A stretch of 64,000 nt of DNA, from contig CACBAM010000001.1 in the NCBI GenBank assembly GCA_902537215.1, forward strand, positions 1-64,000, read 5' to 3'. Each line of letters starts with the position of its first letter. Position 1 is the first letter of the stretch. Shown here piece after piece: positions 62,822-64,000 of this stretch. This DNA is from an uncultured Alphaproteobacteria bacterium. GTDB taxonomy: Bacteria > Pseudomonadota > Alphaproteobacteria > Rhodobacterales > Rhodobacteraceae. A program made the translations under genes and the position numbers. The notes beneath the pieces were generated by a model. That model saw only the letters and a list, made by a program, of their open reading frames with translations. It made no database searches and was not told where the DNA came from.

Positions 62822-63730
62822 TTATGTCTGGATACTGTTAAGTTTCTTGACAAACTCTTTTTCGTTATAAAAATTCCTTTTACCGATCACAACAAACACA
62901 GGATCCGTTGAATTTTCTGTTTTTTTAATGTCCAAAGTTAATCCATCATATTGGATTGTACATACTTCTCCTTCATTATCTTTAAAAAATCCTTTTGCTC
63001 TTTCGATATTATAAATTGGATCCCGCAAAAGCGTGCTTAGCGCATCGGCGTTTATTGTTCCAGTAGGTTTTATCGTTGATGAAATAAATTCATGCGCTTG
63101 CTTTTTCTCTAATTTTATTTTGTCACCTCTACCTTTTTCATTGGGGGCAAAGTTTAGAAGCATATCTTTTTCTTCAATATGTGCGTTTACCGTTTTGAGA
63201 AACTTTCGTATTTCAAAACGTTTTGACAGAGTGTCGATACACTTTGACAGCTCATCTTCTTTTAGCAAATCAGTCTTATTCAATACCAAAAGATCATGTT
63301 GCTCGATTTGTAAACTAATTGTATCACTGATATACGAGTCGTTTAATTGTGACATAAGTCGGGATGCATCTGTTAACAACACTGTTCCATGGAATGATAG
63401 GAAGTCCATGAGCGATATTGTTTGTATGATTTTAGAGGGTAAAGCAATCCCGCTTGCCTCAAGCACAATATGATCTGGTAAAATCTCATTTGAATTCATA
63501 CTCTCCAAAGTTTCTATCAACTCATTTCCATAGCTACAACACACACATCCTCCTGCAATGCTCAGAACGGATTCTGTTCTAGCTTCAACTAAGGACTCGT
63601 CAATGTTTACGTCACCAAAGTCATTCACCAGTAGAGCTATTTTTTTCTTAGTTGTCCTAAGAAAATTATTTATTAACGTCGTTTTACCTGTTCCAAGGTA
63701 ACCTGAGATCAATGTCAGAGGAATGCCCAC
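62822..63730 (-). CDS. CobW/COG0523-family GTPase (putative metallochaperone)
   Basis: 302 residues. P-loop GYLGTGKTT (10-18), LLVNDFGDVNID (switch I), the metal site GGCVCC with cysteines at 62, 64 and 65, NKTDL for GTP specificity, and a C-terminal CobW domain near 215-300. The family inserts or traffics zinc, cobalt or other metals. A cobalt role for the nitrile hydratase is conceivable but the two loci are 17 kb apart. Confidence 0.9.
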   Translation of the reverse strand: MGIPLTLISGYLGTGKTTLINNFLRTTKKKIALLVNDFGDVNIDESLVEARTESVLSIAGGCVCCSYGNELIETLESMNSNEILPDHIVLEASGIALPSKIIQTISLMDFLSFHGTVLLTDASRLMSQLNDSYISDTISLQIEQHDLLVLNKTDLLKEDELSKCIDTLSKRFEIRKFLKTVNAHIEEKDMLLNFAPNEKGRGDKIKLEKKQAHEFISSTIKPTGTINADALSTLLRDPIYNIERAKGFFKDNEGEVCTIQYDGLTLDIKKTENSTDPVFVVIGKRNFYNEKEFVKKLNSIQT

Positions 63731-63732
63731 AA

Positions 63733-64000
63733 TTACCCACTATTTTCAATGAGATGTGGCTTGCCACCTTTGATTGTTCCTACAATTTTTTGATCTTTGA
63801 ATTTAATTTCTTCAATATCAAAAGGGTCCTCCTCTAAGGCGCAACAATCTGCTTTTTTCCCTGTTTCTAAAGATCCTACTTCATGATCTATCTTAAGAGT
63901 ATACGCCGCACCTAAAGTGATCGCATATAATGCTTCCATCTTATTAATTTTTTCATAATCCCCCAAAGTTCTTCCTGAATATGTAAGCCTATTCATAGCA
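63733..64000 (-). CDS. Amidohydrolase family protein, C-terminal part only
   Basis: The frame runs off the right edge of the window; about 88 residues of the 3' end remain. EALYAITLGAAYTLKIDHEVGSLETGKKADCCAL and a final VGTIKGGKPH are the C-terminal signature of metal-dependent amidohydrolases of the YtcJ/amidohydrolase-3 type, where the composite beta-sandwich closes. The metal ligands and substrate lie outside the window. Ends two bases before the CobW gene, so co-transcribed. Confidence 0.82.
   Translation of the reverse strand, partial: AMNRLTYSGRTLGDYEKINKMEALYAITLGAAYTLKIDHEVGSLETGKKADCCALEEDPFDIEEIKFKDQKIVGTIKGGKPHLIENSG

Noticed and set aside
1-64000. tRNA, rRNA, CRISPR arrays, insertion sequences and prophage genes
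   Set aside because: Gaps were read for cloverleaf/GTTCGA-type motifs, repeated spacers, transposase or integrase motifs and none was found; a covariance-model scan would be needed to exclude short RNAs.

Overview
The window is about 64 kb of AT-rich bacterial chromosome that reads as a free-living, probably marine alphaproteobacterium with a small compact genome. The lineage call rests on gene order and families: a hisS-hisZ-hisG run with a short-form HisG, a DUF1489 gene, an alphaproteobacterial-type S4 protein, and ruvCAB joined to tolQRAB-pal-cpoB-tilS-ftsH. The marine call rests mainly on a DmdA-like dimethylsulfoniopropionate demethylase homologue and the overall low-GC, tightly packed style (AEGEAN-169/HIMB59-like or SAR11-like plankton would fit). 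This is inference; no rRNA or other decisive marker is in the window.

Layout. 1-4.3 kb is loose and partly decayed: the 3' end of an Nmad3-type nucleotide-modification-associated gene, 540 bases without a convincing gene but with two adjacent hairpins, an MTA/SAH nucleosidase, an orphan short membrane protein resembling only the N-terminal part of TIGR02281 aspartic proteases, a hotdog thioesterase, a DUF4149 membrane protein, and a pseudoazurin gene interrupted by one in-frame TAG. 4.3-21.3 kb is an accessory/metabolic region of mostly single genes: TauD-type dioxygenase, HAD nucleotidase, histidine phosphatase, a photolyase-like protein without the usual N-terminal domain, NIPSNAP, YgjP-type metalloprotease, MaoC hydratase, cupins, an NTF2-like protein, a SABATH-type carboxyl methyltransferase (rare in bacteria), SDR, outer-membrane barrel, glyoxalase, aldehyde dehydrogenase, DUF3833 lipoprotein, DMT transporter, M20 peptidase. 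Several membrane proteins of 31-58 residues lie between these genes.

21.4-41.6 kb is the housekeeping core: dnaE, hisS, hisZ, hisG; DUF1489 on the other strand; then one long co-directional run rpsD-msrA-prmA-ruvC-ruvA-ruvB-ybgC-tolQ-tolR-tolA-tolB-pal-cpoB-tilS-ftsH. Good sigma-70-like promoters are visible before dnaE and rpsD.

41.6-64 kb is catabolic and cofactor metabolism: rimO and a DmdA-like gene on the minus strand; aroQ followed by a complete cobalt-type nitrile hydratase set (alpha, beta, accessory protein); a minus-strand cluster of acyl-CoA dehydrogenase, AMACR-type CaiB family protein, nitroreductase and MeaB-type GTPase; alpha/beta hydrolase, zinc-free MDR reductase and a methyltransferase; a SelD fused to a flavin oxidoreductase facing selU (tRNA selenouridine synthesis); a cyclase-family gene with an overlapping 17-codon leader ORF; and an AidB-like acyl-CoA dehydrogenase, MOSC protein, carboxyltransferase, CobW GTPase and partial amidohydrolase on the minus strand. 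I found no tRNA, rRNA, CRISPR array, insertion sequence or phage module.
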